Position numbers and translations under genes: made by a program
The notes under the pieces: generated by a model
Databases searched by the model: none
What the model saw: only the letters and a program-made list of their open reading frames with translations
Told to the model about the DNA's origin: nothing
Source: RUG695 sp050943135
GTDB lineage: Bacteria; Planctomycetota; Planctomycetia; Pirellulales; Thermoguttaceae
NCBI GenBank assembly: GCA_050943135.1
Contig: JBMNOP010000009.1
Location: forward strand, 71,430-135,429
Direction of reading: 5' to 3'
Length of the DNA stretch: 64,000 nt
Part shown: piece by piece, positions 7,677 to 16,638 of the stretch
Layout of the letters: the number at the start of each line of letters is the position of its first letter
Numbering within the stretch: position 1 is the stretch's first letter

Positions 7677-8930
7677 CTACTCTTTCATCGCCGCGGCAAG
7701 AATTTCGGAGGTCGAAGGGCGCATGATACGCGGGTCGACATGTTCCCCTCGTTTCAGGGTCGCACGGATATCTTTCCCGGAAATGAAGACGGGTTTTTCG
7801 CCGGGATGATTTTCCATCAGGTCGACACGACCGAGCGACTCGTAATACGCGGCGAATCCGACGTTGAGAGTTTTTTCCAAGAGGTTCCCTTCCAGATGTT
7901 CGAAGATCTCCTGCGCATCGAAATCCCCCCAGATCGGCGTGCCATCTTTATAGGGTGCATCGGCATGTTTTCGACCGATAATGATATCGGTAAACCCGAA
8001 GTTCTGGCGATAGATCGCGTGCATCACGGCCTCTTTCGGTCCGCCGTAGAACATTTTGATATCGAGTCCGAGCAGGATAACACGATCGGGAACCATCTCG
8101 CCCAGTTTGGCCCAGAGTTCTTTATCGCTGTCCCCTTCGCCGAGCACACGATTTTGGATCAGCTTTTCGTAGGTCTGCATCCGAATCTCGGCGTTGACAT
8201 CATCCCCTTTCGTCTCCCCGACAAGCGGATTGAGGCAGGCCCCGGCATTGGCGCCCTCTTTCAGGAGTTTCTCGAGGCCGTAAACCAGCGCGTATTCATG
8301 CGCACGGTGAAGCGGATTGCGTGTTTGGAACGCCACAACTCGATCCCATCCTTTTTTAGCAATCATGGCACGGACCTCGGCCGGAGAGAGGACGTACTCG
8401 CCGAACGCCGGATTCTTCGGAGAGGCAAAAACGTGAATTTTTCCCCCCAAAAGATAGGTTTTATCGGCATCATCGACCAACACCATGTCAGCACCGGGAT
8501 GATCGGTTCGGTCAGTAAGATAAACCGATTTGATGTACTTCGCTTTATCCCACGGGAAGACATCGGCTACGTCGAGAATAGCGACATCCCGACCGCTGGA
8601 AGTGAGCACAACCCGATCACCGGCTTTGATTTTTCCCGCCAGCTCGGCAGTCACCGGAAGGGAGAGAGGAATCGTCCAAGCATATTTTTTACCGCCGAAC
8701 TCTATCACACTCTCGTCAAGAACCCGGTTATAGACGGTCGAATCCATCGGACCGTCGAGCGGCGTCAGGGCACCGTCCCCCCAGCGATGAACTGTCGAAA
8801 GATCGGCATCGCTTACCGGCACTCTGAGCAGACCGGCAACTTCGTCACGGGCGGCTTTTTCGTCGGCTTCGGGAATCAAACAGGTCACCGGGGCGGTTAG
8901 ACCACCATGATACAAAATCAAATCGCTCAT
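7677..8930 (-). CDS. sat: sulfate adenylyltransferase (ATP sulfurylase, homo-oligomeric type)
   Basis: Sat activates sulfate with ATP to APS and pyrophosphate, or runs in reverse. The 417-residue protein has the PUA-like N-terminal domain and then the catalytic signatures QTRNPLHRAHEY and GRKHADAPYKDG, with the C-terminal ISGKDIRATLKRGEHVDPRIMRP segment. There is no fused APS-kinase domain. No CysC, APS reductase or CysDN gene is near, so assimilatory use cannot be separated from other uses. A good promoter (TTGATA, 16 nt, TAAAAT at 8970-8997) lies just upstream and overlaps the end of the neighbouring ATPase gene. It heads the run sat, small membrane protein, M50 protease, hemC, an unusual combination. 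Confidence 0.95.
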   Translation of the reverse strand: MSDLILYHGGLTAPVTCLIPEADEKAARDEVAGLLRVPVSDADLSTVHRWGDGALTPLDGPMDSTVYNRVLDESVIEFGGKKYAWTIPLSLPVTAELAGKIKAGDRVVLTSSGRDVAILDVADVFPWDKAKYIKSVYLTDRTDHPGADMVLVDDADKTYLLGGKIHVFASPKNPAFGEYVLSPAEVRAMIAKKGWDRVVAFQTRNPLHRAHEYALVYGLEKLLKEGANAGACLNPLVGETKGDDVNAEIRMQTYEKLIQNRVLGEGDSDKELWAKLGEMVPDRVILLGLDIKMFYGGPKEAVMHAIYRQNFGFTDIIIGRKHADAPYKDGTPIWGDFDAQEIFEHLEGNLLEKTLNVGFAAYYESLGRVDLMENHPGEKPVFISGKDIRATLKRGEHVDPRIMRPSTSEILAAAMKE

Positions 8931-8969
8931 CTATTTTTCCTGATTGTTGTTATTCTTCCTGATTCATTG

Positions 8970-8997
8970 ATTTTATCGAGTTTTAAGACGGTATCAA
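8970..8997 (-). promoter_or_regulatory. sigma-70-type promoter of sat operon
   Basis: On the minus strand TTGATA (8997-8992) and TAAAAT (8975-8970) are separated by 16 nt. Expected transcription start is near 8963, about 33 nt before the sat ATG at 8930. The element overlaps the stop codon of the ExeA-like gene. Called by consensus match only. Confidence 0.7.
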
Positions 8998-9840
8998 CTC
9001 ATTGTTCAGGTTAATGATAACCTCATCATCGATTTTGGACAGTTGCTCGGCAAACCCGACCAGGAGAGCCACATCCCCCAGTCGGTTGATTTTTCGGGGG
9101 ATCCCCCCGGTCAGTCGATAGACCGCTTCGAGACCGTGTGGGGTAAAGATCTCGTGACGGTCGGCACCGGCAATCTGAAGCCGATGGTAAACATATTCCG
9201 CCGTCTCGTCCTCGTCAAGGGGGCGGAGTTCCGCTGCGGCTTCAAGGATTTCTTCGACAAACGGAATCGGACGGGTCAGTTTTTTCGGCGCCGCGGTCAG
9301 CAGAAGGGTCAAAAGGGGCATACCCTGATACTCTGCTTCGGTCAAAGAAGACAGAGCGGACCAAACCTCGGGATCGGTAATTCGATCGGCCCCTTCGATG
9401 ACGAGGATCGGTTTTTGCTTCTCGGAGGCAAGCCGCTTCAAAACGCGCTCAATGGCCGAAAACGCCTTGTAAACAGGCGGCTGATCCTCGGAACCGGCCA
9501 CTCTCTCTGGCAGACCGGGAATTTTCGGAGCGGGAGCCGGAAGTGATTCAAGCTTCTCGGCCAGGTAAAAGAGGATATCCTGCGACGTAAATTGAGGCAT
9601 ATTCACTTCCACAAAGGGACCGATCATAGAACCTTTTCGGCGCAGTTCGGTCAACATCGTGACCAGGAGAGATTTTCCCATCCCGTTTTCCCCGAGTAGA
9701 AGCCCGTTGCCCCGCCGAGTCTCGAGAATATACCTCAGTTTCAGCAGAACCGCCTGATGTCCCGGCGCGGGGTAATAAAATTCGGGATCGCATCCAATCT
9801 CGAATGGCTTTTTCTTCAGGTTCCAGTATGATTCGTACAT
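8983..9840 (-). CDS. ExeA/GspA-like AAA+ ATPase
   Basis: From the ATG at 9840 the protein (285 residues) begins MYESYWNLKKKPFEIGCDP..FYYP, the typical start of ExeA/GspA/MSHA-type ATPases, followed by Walker A GENGMGKS (residues 50-57), Walker B-like PILVIEGADRI and an AAA lid (GGIPRKINRLGDVALLVG). The 22-residue upstream extension in the long reading frame is not homologous and is left out. Relatives energise secretion-machine assembly or serve surface polysaccharide export. The usual Walker B DE pair appears as IEGAD, so the glutamate position differs. It is the third gene of a cluster with a CpsD-like ATPase and a single-span protein, which suggests a role in exopolysaccharide or surface-structure export. 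Confidence 0.85.
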   Translation of the reverse strand: MYESYWNLKKKPFEIGCDPEFYYPAPGHQAVLLKLRYILETRRGNGLLLGENGMGKSLLVTMLTELRRKGSMIGPFVEVNMPQFTSQDILFYLAEKLESLPAPAPKIPGLPERVAGSEDQPPVYKAFSAIERVLKRLASEKQKPILVIEGADRITDPEVWSALSSLTEAEYQGMPLLTLLLTAAPKKLTRPIPFVEEILEAAAELRPLDEDETAEYVYHRLQIAGADRHEIFTPHGLEAVYRLTGGIPRKINRLGDVALLVGFAEQLSKIDDEVIINLNNELIPS

Positions 9841-9863
9841 GACCGTATTCTCGTCGTTCGTTT

Positions 9864-11039
9864 TTAGGTAAAGTTTTCGATGATACCGAGACAGGGAAGC
9901 CGACACTCGTCGGAGACTGCCGGAAGCCTTGAGGCGTTCGCACCTAAAGGAGAACGTGTATCGTTGACTATAAAGTAGCCGTCACAACCGAAGCGGAGAA
10001 GTTCAAAGACCTTTTCCCGGTCGTTTCCGGTCCGAAGTGAGCCGTGGTCGATCAGAATCAGATCAAACCGTTCCGCAAGTTCTAAGAGGGAATGAAACCA
10101 TCTCTTCTTACAACTGACGGCCACAGCCTCTGGAACCCCCCGGGCTAAGAGGGGCAGAAACCAGGAAGGCGCCTGTTCGGCGTCGACCCGGACCAGACCG
10201 CAGTCGGAAATCGATTCCGGATAACGAGGAAGGTTTTCCCAACCCGATTCAACGGGAATCCCGAGTATTTCAGCTAATTGCGGACGCTGAAAATCGGCAT
10301 CGATCAAAAGGACTTTCCTTCGGCGGCGGAGCATTTCGTCGAGAATACCGAGAACAAGGGTCGAAACCCCGGTTCCGTTTCCCCAACCGCCAAACCCGAG
10401 AATTCTGTTCCCCTTGAACACGGCAGAGCCAACCGCATCGGCCAGTTCCGCAAACTCGACCTTCCCGCGTTCAAAGATATCGCGGCAATGGGCAGGCCAC
10501 TGTCCCATTCGATAGGAGGGAATCGCGGCGATCGAGACCGGTCTTTCGGTCGAGAACGACGATTCCCGGCAACGAGACAACTCTTCGCGGGCTCTTAATT
10601 CACGTTCCCGCGCAAACGAAATCACTTCGGGACGTTGTCGACGGTCGGCGCTCGGCTCGGAGGGACGGTTTACGGTACAGGTCGGAAATTCATCGTTTTT
10701 TCCCTCTTCCAGATTCCGTGCGACCGCAGAAGAGGTTTCGCGCTCCCGCTGTTCCGCGGCGCGGTAAGATCCCGGTTCCGGTGAAGGGTTTCGGCGACGA
10801 CGTTCCTTTTCGATCGAAAAGATGTTCGACACACCCTCTGAGGCCGGACTCGAGGCAACCTGGCTGTAAGGAGGAACCTGCGGCTGATCAACGCGGAAGG
10901 AAATGTTCATCCCCCTTATTCCTTCCTCGTGTGGATTTTGACTGTCGGGGCACCGATTCGTACCGTGGACATGCTCGGTACGGCTTTCCGTTAAGTCGTC
11001 GTTCCCGTAGAGTTTTAAAAATGCTTGGTTGAGCGACAT
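9864..11039 (-). CDS. CpsD/BY-kinase-like P-loop ATPase with degenerate Walker A
   Basis: A 391-residue protein: a polar, disordered N-terminal 190 residues, then a MinD/CpsD-type nucleotide fold with the motif GGWGNGTGVST (residues 217-227) where KGGVGKS/T or GEGKST is expected, Walker A' VLLIDADFQRPQL (243-254) and Walker B-like LILIDHGSL. The catalytic P-loop lysine is replaced by Val225, so ATP hydrolysis or autophosphorylation may be lost or altered. The family partners polysaccharide polymerisation and export. No tyrosine-rich tail is seen, arguing against a BY-kinase. GAGGGA lies 7 nt before the ATG at 11039; an in-frame ATG at 10910 after a G-run is an alternative. It lies between the ExeA-like and single-span genes. 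Confidence 0.75.
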   Translation of the reverse strand: MSLNQAFLKLYGNDDLTESRTEHVHGTNRCPDSQNPHEEGIRGMNISFRVDQPQVPPYSQVASSPASEGVSNIFSIEKERRRRNPSPEPGSYRAAEQRERETSSAVARNLEEGKNDEFPTCTVNRPSEPSADRRQRPEVISFARERELRAREELSRCRESSFSTERPVSIAAIPSYRMGQWPAHCRDIFERGKVEFAELADAVGSAVFKGNRILGFGGWGNGTGVSTLVLGILDEMLRRRRKVLLIDADFQRPQLAEILGIPVESGWENLPRYPESISDCGLVRVDAEQAPSWFLPLLARGVPEAVAVSCKKRWFHSLLELAERFDLILIDHGSLRTGNDREKVFELLRFGCDGYFIVNDTRSPLGANASRLPAVSDECRLPCLGIIENFT

Positions 11040-11072
11040 CGGCTGATCCCTCTTCGACTTTACCCCAGTATC

Positions 11073-12161
11073 TCAGCGAGCCTGTTCCGAAACCAGCGGG
11101 GCGGCTTCCGAGCGTTGCGGAGAAACGTAATCTAAAAAATTATCCACGCCGTAGGCATCGATATAGAAATCGTTCGAAGCCGTCATCTTCAACCCCGTAT
11201 CGTCTCGGGATGCCGAAGTGGCTGTGCCGAACGGTTCGAAATATTCGATCTGATTTTTCATCGGTTTAGCCGCAGCCGCCGCGATCTCTTTCGGAACCGC
11301 GTCGAATACCACGCCTTCATTGTTCATCGCTTTCGGTTCGGCGGCTACCGCGGTCTCGGCAAACGATTCCGGCTGGTCATCGGCTGGCATGTCTGGTTTG
11401 ACCTTGCTGAAATGGACGTCTGGCTCGATCACAGGTTGGCTCAACCGAAGGGGTTCAGCGGTTTTAGACGGTGCGGCGGGTCTGAACGGTTCGACGGGAC
11501 TCTCTTCCGGCGTCGGTCCCCCTTCGGTCTGGGCGGGAAGTAGCCCTTCCGGATTCCAAAGGGGAATTGCGGCGATAGCATCGGAAGACTCAGTCGACCA
11601 ATCGACTCCCTCGAACTCCCCCCTGCTTCCGACTGGGGACAAGGCCACGGATTTCGTCTTATTGGAGGCAGCGTCGACTGCGGCCACGACGACGGGAGCG
11701 ATGGCAAGCTTTTTCTCAACCTGTACCGGACTTTCGGCCGAGACCGGAACCGCGTCGACTCCCAGTTCCTCAACAACATACTCGCCGTCTGACCGTTTCA
11801 AGGGGTGCGGCATGTCTTTTTCCAGAGGGAGATATCGGGAGACGATAATCCCGGCGGCCAGACCGAAGAACCAAACTATCGTGATTCCCCCCGTACGTAG
11901 CAAAAATCGATAAGCGGAAAATCTCTTCTCCCGCCGAGACTCCTGCCTTGCCGGGAGAACGGATTCCACCCGAGACTGCCCATAATCGGGAAACCGAACC
12001 AAAGTGACCGGCATGTGGCCGAGGAAATCGGTTCTTTTAGGTATTTCTTCGCCGGAGCCGTACTGTTGCTTGACATCGGAATCGGTCACAAAGCGATTCC
12101 AAGAAGTTTGCCGATCCCGTGCCGCGCGGCTGCCGTATCCAAATTCTGTGTCTGAAACCAT
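11073..12161 (-). CDS. single-pass membrane protein of a polysaccharide/secretion-type cluster, unknown function
   Basis: A 362-residue protein with a cytoplasmic N-terminus of about 89 residues rich in charge, one membrane helix (about residues 90-108, GGITIVWFFGLAAGIIVSRY) and a roughly 250-residue low-complexity extracytoplasmic part rich in Pro, Glu, Ala and Ser. No known domain is visible. It is first in the three-gene run with the CpsD-like and ExeA-like ATPases (33- and 23-nt gaps). By position it could be a membrane anchor or co-polymerase-like partner for the two ATPases, but it lacks a Wzz signature. This is inference from context. Confidence 0.65.
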   Translation of the reverse strand: MVSDTEFGYGSRAARDRQTSWNRFVTDSDVKQQYGSGEEIPKRTDFLGHMPVTLVRFPDYGQSRVESVLPARQESRREKRFSAYRFLLRTGGITIVWFFGLAAGIIVSRYLPLEKDMPHPLKRSDGEYVVEELGVDAVPVSAESPVQVEKKLAIAPVVVAAVDAASNKTKSVALSPVGSRGEFEGVDWSTESSDAIAAIPLWNPEGLLPAQTEGGPTPEESPVEPFRPAAPSKTAEPLRLSQPVIEPDVHFSKVKPDMPADDQPESFAETAVAAEPKAMNNEGVVFDAVPKEIAAAAAKPMKNQIEYFEPFGTATSASRDDTGLKMTASNDFYIDAYGVDNFLDYVSPQRSEAAPLVSEQAR

Positions 12162-12290
12162 TTTATAAACTTTTATATCTGAAAAAATACGGATTACTCC
12201 TGTCTCGATAAAACTCCCTCAATCGTTAAAATCGGATTTAAAATAGGGAAACTTTAACGGTTTTTCTGTTTTTCTTGTCTCTTTTTCTAC

Positions 12291-12319
12291 TTGAAAACAA
12301 ATTCCTTTTAAGATAAAAT
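12291..12319 (+). promoter_or_regulatory. sigma-70-type promoter of rny
   Basis: TTGAAA (12291-12296) and TAAAAT (12314-12319) are 17 nt apart, close to consensus. The predicted start lies near 12326, giving a leader of about 55 nt before the GTG start of rny at 12380. The surrounding region is T-rich on the plus strand. Confidence 0.72.
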
Positions 12320-12379
12320 GACTCTGGGGATTCTACTGAAAACCGAATGAAAAGGTGATGACTAGGAACGAGGTCTTTT

Positions 12380-13945
12380 GTGATACAGCCTATTATCCAC
12401 ATACTGGTCACGATCATCTTGATGATCGGGGCCGGTTTCGGCGCTTTTTTTATTCTGCGCACCATTGAACGTTCTCGCAAAAAAGATGCTCACTCCCTTG
12501 CCGAAGAGATGATTCGCCGGGCACGAGCAGACGCCGAAAACTTCCGCCGAGAAGCCGAACTTCGACTCAAAGAAGAGGAGATAAAGCAAAAAGAGCAACT
12601 CGAACAGCAAGCGCGCAAAAACCGACAGCAGCAAATTGACCGAGAGCGACAGCTTGATAGAAGACAAGATGCCATCGACAAGCAAGCTGACGAACTTCGA
12701 AAGCAAGAAAAAGTCGTTGAAGCCCACCAACGGCGATTGACCGAGAAAATCGAACGGCAAGACACCCGCAACGCCGAGCTTGAAAAGATCTATGAAGATC
12801 AAAAAAAGGTTCTCCACGAAATCTCTGGCCTTTCCAAAGAAGAGGCAACGCAAAAGCTTCTCGCCGGCCTGGAAACAGAGCTGCACGATCAAGCGGGGTC
12901 AATCATCTTAAAGCATGAGAAGCAAATCGCCGAGAAGTGCGAGGCACAGGCGCGGAACCTTCTTCTCCTGGCGTTGCAACGGTATGCCGCGTCCCATACC
13001 GCCGAAGCGACGACCAGCACGGTCGATATTCCGAATGACGATATGAAAGGCCGGATCATCGGGCGCGAAGGGCGAAATATCCGCGCTTTTGAGAAGGTAA
13101 CCGGGGTCGATGTCATCATCGACGATACCCCCGGAGTGGTGATCGTCAGTGCGTTCGATTCGATCCGCCGCGAGATCGCCCGTCTTACCCTCAATCGACT
13201 GATTTCTGACGGCAGAATTCACCCTTCTCGAATCGAAGAGATTTTTAGCGAGACAAACCGCGAGGTACAAGCGTTCATCCAGCGTGCTGGGTTCGAGGCG
13301 GTCGAAGAGGTAGAGGCCCACGGGCTTCACGAACGCCTGGTCAACTACCTGGGGCGACTCTATTTCCGAACAAGTTACAGCCAAAATGTGTTACGCCACT
13401 CGGTCGAAGTCGCATTTTTGGCGGGGATGATCGCCGTCGAACTCGGTCTCGACGAACGGCTGGCCCGCCGCTGCGGCCTCTTGCACGATATCGGCAAAGC
13501 GGCCGACCACGAAATCGAAGGGGGGCATCCGAAAATCGGGGCCGACATTCTCAAACGTTACGGCGAACCGTACGAGGTGGTTCAGGCCGCGCTCGGCCAT
13601 CATGACGATCCGAAGGTCGACAACCCCTACACGATCATCGTTGCCGCTGCCGACGCATGCAGCGCCTCCCGCCCCGGAGCGCGTCGCGAGGCTCTGGAAC
13701 ACTACATCAAGCGGATGGAAGATATCGAAGCGATTGCCAACGAGTTCAACGGTGTCGAACAAGTATATGCCGTCCGCGCCGGCCGAGAAATGCGTGTCCT
13801 GGTCCAATCGGCCAAGACGACCGACGAGTCGGCAGCAAAGACGTGTCACGATATCGTTGACGCACTCAGCAAGCGTCTTCAGTTCCCCGGTGAAATCAAG
13901 GTCACTGTGATCCGCGAGACGCGAACAACTGCCGTGGCTAAATAG
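12380..13945 (+). CDS. rny: ribonuclease Y
   Basis: RNase Y is a membrane-anchored endoribonuclease that starts mRNA decay. The 521-residue protein has an N-terminal membrane helix (IIHILVTIILMIGAGFGAFFIL), a long charged coiled coil (about residues 30-200, rich in E, R, Q, K), a KH domain (GRIIGREGRNIRAFEKVTGVDV...), then an HD domain with NVLRHSVEVAFLAG and LLHDIGKA, and the C-terminal FPGEIKVTVIRETR. Start is GTG, with ACGAGG 6 nt upstream; no ATG fits. Length matches the family. It ends 5 nt from the convergent membrane protein gene. Confidence 0.97.
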   Translation: MIQPIIHILVTIILMIGAGFGAFFILRTIERSRKKDAHSLAEEMIRRARADAENFRREAELRLKEEEIKQKEQLEQQARKNRQQQIDRERQLDRRQDAIDKQADELRKQEKVVEAHQRRLTEKIERQDTRNAELEKIYEDQKKVLHEISGLSKEEATQKLLAGLETELHDQAGSIILKHEKQIAEKCEAQARNLLLLALQRYAASHTAEATTSTVDIPNDDMKGRIIGREGRNIRAFEKVTGVDVIIDDTPGVVIVSAFDSIRREIARLTLNRLISDGRIHPSRIEEIFSETNREVQAFIQRAGFEAVEEVEAHGLHERLVNYLGRLYFRTSYSQNVLRHSVEVAFLAGMIAVELGLDERLARRCGLLHDIGKAADHEIEGGHPKIGADILKRYGEPYEVVQAALGHHDDPKVDNPYTIIVAAADACSASRPGARREALEHYIKRMEDIEAIANEFNGVEQVYAVRAGREMRVLVQSAKTTDESAAKTCHDIVDALSKRLQFPGEIKVTVIRETRTTAVAK

Positions 13946-13950
13946 TACTT

Positions 13951-15138
13951 CTACTTTGAAAATTTCCAGAGGTCTTTGAAGACTTTGGGGGACTGGATGC
14001 CGGTCGGTCCCTGGAACCGGAGGAAAGTTTGGAAGGTGATCAGCGTGTCATATTCCAGGCGCTCCGCGCGGGCGAGGAGGCCGAAACTCATCGCCAGCAG
14101 TACGAGGAAGACCCCGTAGAACCCGTGGCGAAGGAGGGTCCGGGTCTGAATGAGATTCAGTTCGGGGAACCGATCAAATAGATAGTCTTCGATCGGTTTC
14201 TTTAAGCGGAGATACTCTTCGGCCGGTTTAGCGAGTCGAAGTCGCTTCTCGATCGAAACCCCCATTCCGAATATCGATTCCCACGTGATCTTTTCGCACT
14301 CAAGGTTGGCCGTTTCAAAAGAAACTGTCCGGTAGTCCGAATCGTTCGACGTCGTTTTTTCTTCCAGATCATCTTCCTCGGTCTCGAACCGATCTCCGCC
14401 CGAAGACTGATCAAATTCAGGGGAACCTTCGCAACGGGTGGCCAAAACGTGGTCGGGAAGCTCCCTTTTCGCGGTATTGTACGAGGTTTTCGGCACCGAG
14501 AAGGCGAAAAAGAAGCTCGGCACCAGGAAGAGAAAGGTCGCCGTAAACGAGGCGACCAGAAGCCGTCGCGAACACCGGACGGCTTTGATGTAACCGTGCA
14601 GCGCGGTAAAGGCGATAGCCGCGGCCGCCAGACCGCCGGCGATCAGGCAGACGATAAAAAGGGAACGGTCACCGTCTCCTGTGAGATGACTCCGAAACTC
14701 CCCGGCAAGGAGGGCATAAAGGTAAGGGCTGAATCGACAGACGGTATCAGCACTCATCACCAGGGCGAAAAACCCCGCCCCCCCCCAAAACAGGGCACGG
14801 GAGATCCCATGATAGCGGGCAATATCTTCGATTGAGATTCCGTTAATCTGCTGCGGGGTCGAGGCGTCGGCCAGATGTTGGCGCGAGCGACTGATGACGA
14901 AGGCTACCATCATGAATGAAAAGACCGAAATCGCCAGCCATACGAGCGAAAGAAACCATTGCCCGATGTTCCCCGCGTGGTTGAAGTCCAGAAAAGGAAT
15001 CGACTCTTCCGAAACCAGGGCGGCAATCTTCGAATTATGGTAGTAGAGAAAGAGCGTTCCCACCCACCCACTCAGAGCGGCCAGGAAAAAGAAGAGATAG
15101 AAGCAGATATTCTTCGGTACCCAAAAGCGCCCGTGCAT
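13951..15138 (-). CDS. polytopic membrane protein of unknown function
   Basis: A 395-residue protein with about six hydrophobic helices: one near residues 12-32, one near 62-83, one near 115-137, one near 155-178, one near 192-213 and a last one near 340-365. Between the last two lies a polar, acidic loop of about 125 residues rich in Glu and Asp. No known family motif is seen. GAGGA lies about 8 nt before the ATG. It is a single gene, convergent with rny and divergent from the WD40-like lipoprotein gene. Function unknown. Confidence 0.7.
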   Translation of the reverse strand: MHGRFWVPKNICFYLFFFLAALSGWVGTLFLYYHNSKIAALVSEESIPFLDFNHAGNIGQWFLSLVWLAISVFSFMMVAFVISRSRQHLADASTPQQINGISIEDIARYHGISRALFWGGAGFFALVMSADTVCRFSPYLYALLAGEFRSHLTGDGDRSLFIVCLIAGGLAAAAIAFTALHGYIKAVRCSRRLLVASFTATFLFLVPSFFFAFSVPKTSYNTAKRELPDHVLATRCEGSPEFDQSSGGDRFETEEDDLEEKTTSNDSDYRTVSFETANLECEKITWESIFGMGVSIEKRLRLAKPAEEYLRLKKPIEDYLFDRFPELNLIQTRTLLRHGFYGVFLVLLAMSFGLLARAERLEYDTLITFQTFLRFQGPTGIQSPKVFKDLWKFSK

Positions 15139-15318
15139 ATCGTGTCCTCATTTATCGATTTCGGGTTCTACAATCGGCATAACCGCCATTAACAGGTACA
15201 TCCACCATTATAATCAGAACAACACGACTATCCTTTGAAGAATGATTTTTCCTAACAAAAACAGAAGGGATATTTTTACTCAAAAGCCTCATAACCGGTA
15301 CAATTCCTTTTTTCAAAC

Positions 15319-15348
15319 TTGACCTCACCCCGAACAATTGGTTACCAT
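15319..15348 (+). promoter_or_regulatory. possible promoter of the WD40-like lipoprotein gene
   Basis: TTGACC (15319-15324) and TACCAT (15343-15348) with an 18-nt gap lie about 50 nt before the ATG at 15400. The -35 is good and the -10 is fair. Confidence 0.45.
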
Positions 15349-15399
15349 CCTCCCGAAGCGTCCGGACCAGTGAACCGTTCACGCGGGAGCCATAAGCAT

Positions 15400-16638
15400 A
15401 TGAGGAAAAACAAACATCAGATCAGCCGACGTCTTTTTCTTGCTCAGACGCTGACACTCTTTGCCGGATGCCAGACACTACAAGAATTACCGGTCCTCCA
15501 TTTCTTGGATAAGGAAGGTCAAGGCGATCACTCGCTTTTCAGTGCCGATGGAGTCATCACCGAGATCAAGACTACGGGCGACTGGCAATTTATGGCGATC
15601 CGCTACCGCAAGCGGACCTGGGAAGCCGGAAGTCTCGAAGGAAGGGTTTCTCCCTCAGACAACGGACTGCTCCTTTATAACATCGAGTTCCATGTACCGA
15701 CCCCCTGCAAGGAGTATACCCTGGACTCGTTTGAAAACCCATTTGCTTTCGCATTCACGTCCAAAGGAGACGCGTGCTATGTCGTAAGCGACATCCCCGC
15801 GTCGGCGGGTGCGATCGGCAAGGGCCTCTCCGTCGACAAGATTAGGCTCTCTTCGAAAAAAAAGGATTCCGACTCCCACGATTTTCATCTTGAAAATCCC
15901 GAGTGGATCGACGCCGTTCTCTCTCCGACCGGCGACTGGCTTGCGGTGCAATACCAAACCGGGGAATGGCAGTTTCGCGACCTGACTGTCGATCCGATCA
16001 AAGAAGTGCGATTTCCGGAAACCTACGAATCGAAGTCGGGAGAGCATCCCATCAAAGTTTCCCGTGTGCTGGCAATATCCCCCGACGGTGCCCTCGCGGC
16101 GGTTCTGATGTGCCCTTCATCGGAAAATGGCGGAGGTCGGAATCAAGTTATTACTATTTGGGACCTTTCAACGGCACGCCGTATCCCGGTCGACAAAGCG
16201 AAGAAGCTCCCCCTGGAAGCCCTCTTTGTTTCGGAATTCCATGTCCGGGACAATGCTGCCGGGCGCGTGTGCGCCTTCTCGCCCGACGGAAAGATGTTCG
16301 CGGCCCGAAATAAACAAAAATATGTGGGGATTTGGCAGACAGCGAACGGGAAAATTCTGGCGGAGTTCGGCGAACACCTCCAACCGATCACGGCACTGCA
16401 GTTCTCACCGAACAACACGAAACTCGTGGTCGGAACCGGGGGAAATACCGGGAGACTCATTTTGTGGGACGTACGAAAAGGGCAACTTCTGCGCACGTAC
16501 AACGACCCGGAGAAGAAGAGCCGCAAAATCACCGCGATACAAATATCCCCCGACGGCAGCCTTGTCTATTTCGGCAACGATCGGGGAAATGTCAATCAAT
16601 GGGAATATCAGTCCAAGCCGGGAGTCAAAAAGAGCTAG
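15400..16638 (+). CDS. WD40-like beta-propeller lipoprotein with Tat-type signal
   Basis: The likely start is the ATG at 15400, not the TTG 27 codons upstream. The N-terminus (SRRLFLAQTLTLFAGC) combines a twin-arginine motif (SRRxFL) with a lipobox ending in FAGC, so the 412-residue protein is probably exported folded by Tat and then lipidated. The rest contains beta-propeller repeats; the clearest are FSPDGKMFAARNKQKYVGIW, FSPNNTKLVVGTGG...LILWDV and ISPDGSLVYFGND, i.e. degenerate WD40 blades. Such proteins act as binding scaffolds; the ligand is unknown. Its end overlaps the convergent frr gene by 4 nt. The fold call is fair; the role is unknown. Confidence 0.75.
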   Translation: MRKNKHQISRRLFLAQTLTLFAGCQTLQELPVLHFLDKEGQGDHSLFSADGVITEIKTTGDWQFMAIRYRKRTWEAGSLEGRVSPSDNGLLLYNIEFHVPTPCKEYTLDSFENPFAFAFTSKGDACYVVSDIPASAGAIGKGLSVDKIRLSSKKKDSDSHDFHLENPEWIDAVLSPTGDWLAVQYQTGEWQFRDLTVDPIKEVRFPETYESKSGEHPIKVSRVLAISPDGALAAVLMCPSSENGGGRNQVITIWDLSTARRIPVDKAKKLPLEALFVSEFHVRDNAAGRVCAFSPDGKMFAARNKQKYVGIWQTANGKILAEFGEHLQPITALQFSPNNTKLVVGTGGNTGRLILWDVRKGQLLRTYNDPEKKSRKITAIQISPDGSLVYFGNDRGNVNQWEYQSKPGVKKS

